64,000 nt of DNA, taken from Geminicoccus harenae (GTDB taxonomy: Bacteria > Pseudomonadota > Alphaproteobacteria > Geminicoccales > Geminicoccaceae). Both the position numbers and the translations under genes were made by a program. Below are positions 60,965 through 64,000 of this stretch, in pieces. The notes beneath the pieces were generated by a model that was not told the DNA's origin, ran no database searches, and worked only from the letters and a program-made list of their open reading frames with translations. Location of the stretch: assembly GCF_019800005.1 (NCBI RefSeq), contig NZ_JABGCL010000007.1:124001-188000 (forward strand). Direction: 5' to 3'. Position 1 is the stretch's first letter; each line of letters starts with the position of its first letter.

Positions 60965-61840
60965 ATGGGCGCTTCTGCCGAGATCCTGTTCGGCGGCCTG
61001 TTCCAGGGCTCGCTCTACGCCATGATGGCGGTCGGGCTGGCGCTGGTCTGGACCACAATCGGCGTGTTCAACTTCAGCCATGGCGTGTTCATGATGCTGG
61101 GCGCCTATCTCGCCTGGCAGTTCCTGGACATCGGCCTGCCGCTGCCGGTCGTCCTGCCGCTGGCCGTGGTCGCGATGGCGGCCATCGGCTGGCTGCTCCA
61201 GGCGAGCGTGGTCCGCCCACTGATCGGCCGGCCCAACATCGTATTGGTGGTGGTGATCACCACGCTGGCGGCGGCCTCCCTGATCGAGAACGGCGTCTTG
61301 GAGCTGTGGGGGCCGCGCTCGAAGCAGATCCCGCCGCTCCTGGAGGGCAACACCACCATCGGCGGGGTCGGCGTCTCCTTGCACCAGATCGCGATCATCG
61401 TGATCACGCCGATCATCCTGGCAGCGTTGTGGCTGTTCCTGAACCGCACCCGGCTGGGCCTGGCCCTGCGCGCCGTGGCGCAGAACGAGGATGCCAGCCT
61501 GCTGGTGGGCCTGAACGTCACCGCCCTCTACGGCTTGGCCTTCGCGATCGCGGCGGCACTCGCGGCGCTGGCCGGGATCTTCCTGGGCGGCTACCGCTTC
61601 ATGTCGCCGGTCATGGGTGCCGACCCGCTGCTCAAGGCGCTGATCGTGGTGGTGTTCGGCGGGATCTCCAGCATTTCCGGTCCGATCTTCGCCGCCTACC
61701 TGATCGGCTTCTTCGAGGCGGCGTCCAACTATTATTTCGGCCTCTACTGGACCCCGGCCCTCCTGTTCGCCGTCCTGATCCTGACCCTGATGGTCCGCCC
61801 CGAAGGCATGTTCGTCCGCAGCAGCCGGAGCCTCGCATGA
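60965..61840 (+). CDS. Branched-chain-type ABC permease LivH (importer 3)
   Basis: 291 residues. LivH features: LYAMMAVGLALVWTTIGVFNFSHGVFMMLGAYLA, coupling loop LALRAVAQNEDASLLVGLNV, and the C-terminal LILTLMVRPEGMFV. The ATG is preferred to a TTG four codons upstream. Its stop overlaps the livM ATG by 4 nt. Confidence 0.93.
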   Translation: MGASAEILFGGLFQGSLYAMMAVGLALVWTTIGVFNFSHGVFMMLGAYLAWQFLDIGLPLPVVLPLAVVAMAAIGWLLQASVVRPLIGRPNIVLVVVITTLAAASLIENGVLELWGPRSKQIPPLLEGNTTIGGVGVSLHQIAIIVITPIILAALWLFLNRTRLGLALRAVAQNEDASLLVGLNVTALYGLAFAIAAALAALAGIFLGGYRFMSPVMGADPLLKALIVVVFGGISSISGPIFAAYLIGFFEAASNYYFGLYWTPALLFAVLILTLMVRPEGMFVRSSRSLA

Positions 61841-62859
61841 CCCGCCCGATCGGCACGCCCGGCCGCGCCTCCTGGAAGGAGGAGGCCGTGGGCATGGTGC
61901 TGGGCCTCGTCGTCCTGGCGCTGCTCCCCTTCCTGTTCACCGACACCTACAGCCGCCACGTGCTGATCATGGTGTTCATCTATGCCGTGGTCGCGTCCAA
62001 CTGGGATTTGAGCCTGGGCTATGGCGGGGTGTTCAACTTCGGCCATCTCGCCCTGTTCGGCATCGGCGTCTATGCCTATGGCCTGCTCACCAAGCTCGCC
62101 GGGCTCGACCCCTGGCTGGCGCTGGTGGCCAGCGGCATCGTCGCCACGGCCGCCGCGATCCTGGTGACCATCCCGATTCTGCGGCTGAAGGGCATCTACA
62201 TCATCCTGGTGACCTTCGGCTTCGCCCAATTGGTCATGCAGGTGATCCTGAGCCAGTCCGACTATACCGGCGGCACCCAGGGCATGGTGCGCATCCCCGG
62301 CCTCTACTGGTTCGACCACAACATGGTCCGGGACGGCAAGTTCGCCTATTTCTTCCTGGCACTCGGCCTGCTCGCCGCCAGCACCCTGTTCCTGCGCGTC
62401 ATCGTGCGCTCGCGGATCGGGGCCGGGATCGTGGCGCTGCGCGACAACGAGGAATACGCGATCGCCCGCGGCATCTCCCTGGTCCGCCAGCGCATGATCA
62501 CGCTGGCCGCCAGCGCCTTCTTCACCGGCATGGCCGGCGCCTTCTATGCCGCCTACCAGCGCAACGCCTCGATCGACGTGTTCGGCATGAGCCTGGCCAC
62601 CATCATCCTGTCGATGGTGCTCCTGGGCGGCACCAGCACGATCTACGGTGCCATCATCGCCTCGTTCGTGCTGACGGTCTTCGCCGAGCTGATGGCGGAT
62701 TTCGGCGCCTGGCGGCCGATCATCACCGCCCTTTTGATCATCGTCGTGATGCTGGCCTACCCCACGGGCCTGGCCGGCCTGATCCGTGCCGGCTGGGCCG
62801 CCACGGCCGGAAGGCTGCGGCGGGCAGCACCGGCTGCCCGCCCGGCCCGGACGGGCTAG
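61837..62859 (+). CDS. Branched-chain-type ABC permease LivM (importer 3)
   Basis: 340 residues. LivM features: NWDLSLGYGGVFNFGHLALFGIGVYAYGLL, RSRIGAGIVALRDNEEYAIARGISLVRQRM, FFTGMAGAFYA. Its TAG lies in a CTAG shared with the TAG of the convergent aldolase gene, so the two coding regions overlap by 4 nt. Confidence 0.93.
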   Translation: MTRPIGTPGRASWKEEAVGMVLGLVVLALLPFLFTDTYSRHVLIMVFIYAVVASNWDLSLGYGGVFNFGHLALFGIGVYAYGLLTKLAGLDPWLALVASGIVATAAAILVTIPILRLKGIYIILVTFGFAQLVMQVILSQSDYTGGTQGMVRIPGLYWFDHNMVRDGKFAYFFLALGLLAASTLFLRVIVRSRIGAGIVALRDNEEYAIARGISLVRQRMITLAASAFFTGMAGAFYAAYQRNASIDVFGMSLATIILSMVLLGGTSTIYGAIIASFVLTVFAELMADFGAWRPIITALLIIVVMLAYPTGLAGLIRAGWAATAGRLRRAAPAARPARTG

Positions 62860-63686
62860 CCGCCGATCGCCTCGCGGGTGGCCCGCAAGGCCGCGGACCC
62901 GCCGCCCGCGAGGAGCTCGATGTCCGAGGTCACCATCAGGAAGCGGACCCCCTTCTCGACCCACTCCTTGTTCTGCGATGCGGGCGTGTTGACGCCCAGG
63001 CAGACCGGCAGGCCCTTGGCCTTGGTCTTGGAGACGATCGTGTCGTGCGCGGTCTTGACCATCGGATGGCTAAGCTGGCGCAGGAGGCCGGCGGTACCGG
63101 ACAGGTCGTTCGGCCCGATCGCCACCGCATCGATCCCCGGCACACCTAAGAACTCGTCGAGCACGTCGACCGTCTCGATATGCTCGATCTGCGGCATCAC
63201 GAAGATCGCCTCGTTGGCCTTGGCCACATAGGCGTCAATGTCGCGGTAATAGTTGGACGCGCGCTTGGGCCCGAAGCCGCGCCGGCCTTCCGGTGGGTAC
63301 TTGCAGGCCGCCACCAGGTCCCGGCAGTCCTCCACCGTCTTCACCATCGGCGCCAGGATGCCCTCCCAGCCCATGTCGAGCAGCTGCTTGATCCGGACAT
63401 GGTCGTTCCAGGCGACCCGGATCATCGGCACGGTCGGGCTGCCGTTCAGCGCCATCAGCATGGTCTGCAGGACCTGCAGGTCGAACGGCGAGTGCTCGCT
63501 GTCGACCATCAGATAGTCGAAGCCGACCTTGCCCATGATCTCGGTGACGCTGGGATCGGCGATGGTCAGCCAGGCGCCGATGACGGTGCCGCCGTTCCGC
63601 AACTTCTCCTTCAGCGCCAGCGCGCGGGACAGCATGCCCTCGGGTGCCGTGCCGGCACCGGGCTCCAGTCCAGACGATTCAGCCAC
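62856..63686 (-). CDS. HpcH/HpaI-family aldolase (2-keto-3-deoxy sugar-acid aldolase type)
   Basis: 276 residues. Class II aldolase motifs: YLMVDSEHSPFDL (catalytic His), GPKRASNYY, IFVMPQIEHIETVDVLDE (metal-binding Glu) and VAIGPNDLSGT (metal-binding Asp). The reaction is retro-aldol cleavage to pyruvate and an aldehyde. The start is a GTG with GAGGAGGAG upstream, 8 nt inside the end of the dehydratase gene. Pairing with an enolase-superfamily dehydratase suggests a 2-keto-3-deoxy-L-rhamnonate-like pathway; inferred. Confidence 0.9.
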   Translation of the reverse strand: MAESSGLEPGAGTAPEGMLSRALALKEKLRNGGTVIGAWLTIADPSVTEIMGKVGFDYLMVDSEHSPFDLQVLQTMLMALNGSPTVPMIRVAWNDHVRIKQLLDMGWEGILAPMVKTVEDCRDLVAACKYPPEGRRGFGPKRASNYYRDIDAYVAKANEAIFVMPQIEHIETVDVLDEFLGVPGIDAVAIGPNDLSGTAGLLRQLSHPMVKTAHDTIVSKTKAKGLPVCLGVNTPASQNKEWVEKGVRFLMVTSDIELLAGGGSAALRATREAIGG

Positions 63687-64000
63687 GCAACTCCTCCTCA
63701 TGCTCGATCTTGTCCGGGTCGAGCTCCATGTTGACGCCCGAGGCATGGGGCAAGCGGATCATTCCGTCCACCGGCCAGAGCGGATCCTTCAGAAAGAACA
63801 TGTTCACCAGGTTCCACTTCCACAGGTACTCCTGGTAGGGCGTGTGGATCGGCGACTGGGTCACCGAGAAGTGGATGCCGATCGGGGTCGAGTGCCCGTG
63901 CGGGATGGTGATCAGGTCGTGGACGGTGGCATAGGCCGCGATCTTCAGCGTCTCGGACAGGCCGCCGCACCAGTAGATGTCCGGCTGGATGATATCGAGC
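63679..64000 (-). CDS. Enolase-superfamily dehydratase, C-terminal part (continues beyond window)
   Basis: The last 107 codons of a mandelate racemase/sugar-acid dehydratase relative. It reads LDIIQPDIYWCGGLSETLKIAAYA (the barrel strand following the catalytic region), then IPHGHSTPIGIHF with a conserved His, then the C-terminal domain end (VNMELDPDKI). The N-terminal domain and metal ligands lie outside. It overlaps the start of the aldolase by 8 nt. Together they would dehydrate a sugar acid and cleave the 2-keto-3-deoxy product. Confidence 0.85.
   Translation of the reverse strand, partial: LDIIQPDIYWCGGLSETLKIAAYATVHDLITIPHGHSTPIGIHFSVTQSPIHTPYQEYLWKWNLVNMFFLKDPLWPVDGMIRLPHASGVNMELDPDKIEHEEELRG

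Noticed and set aside
1..64000. Prophage, insertion sequence with transposase, tRNA or rRNA gene, antibiotic gene cluster
   Set aside because: No integrase, transposase, phage structural gene, tRNA cloverleaf or synthase module was recognised anywhere in the window.

Overview
This GC-rich window (about two thirds G+C by eye) comes from an alphaproteobacterium. The best evidence is the conserved order dgt-argS-SPOR-nagZ-...-scpA-scpB-tatB-tatC-serS-surE-nlpD on the minus strand, followed by a divergent erpA-xth. The density of ABC importers and catabolic enzymes suggests a soil- or plant-associated Rhodospirillales-like heterotroph. That rank is inference; no rRNA or tRNA gene was seen to fix it.

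1-13 kb is housekeeping: the tail of an ABC-2 exporter, then a tightly overlapped minus-strand run for cell-wall, chromosome-segregation, Tat-export and aminoacyl-tRNA functions. tatA and pcm, usual members of this neighbourhood, are absent, and an M50 membrane protease lies between nagZ and scpA. 13-28 kb is accessory: erpA, xth, a Cys-rich copper-storage-like protein, hydrolases, a CGNR regulator, an all-repeat RTX protein with a clear terminator, a two-gene iron-type ABC importer without ATPase, a NUDIX protein, a TTC38-like protein, a frameshifted Gfo/Idh/MocA oxidoreductase, and a tautomerase divergent from a LysR regulator with two inverted repeats between them.

28-37.5 kb is one probable operon: amidase, substrate-binding protein, LivG, LivF, LivH, LivM, GMC oxidoreductase and LysR. 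37.6-44.4 kb holds an MFS pump, a second NUDIX protein and a sugar-phosphate block (gntK-rpiA divergent from tkt-gnd); gnd carries a one-base frameshift.

44.4-57.6 kb is a long unidirectional catabolic stretch. One unit has a CUT1-type importer with two tandem near-duplicate binding proteins and no ATPase, two Asp-x-His amidohydrolases and a Rieske ferredoxin. The other has a complete branched-chain-type importer and an isochorismatase-family hydrolase. 57.9-62.9 kb is a third branched-chain-type importer on the plus strand, interrupted by a mosaic palindromic repeat element. It converges on an HpcH/HpaI aldolase and the end of an enolase-superfamily dehydratase, which together suggest sugar-acid breakdown.

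The most interesting observations are: (i) importers 1 and 3 share an altered LivG signature motif and a His-containing LivF Walker A, two changes that fall in the same composite ATP site; (ii) the 44.4-51.3 kb transporter/amidohydrolase/Rieske unit, whose substrate is unknown; (iii) the paired inverted repeats between the tautomerase and LysR genes; (iv) the 174-bp MITE-like element at 60.7-60.9 kb.
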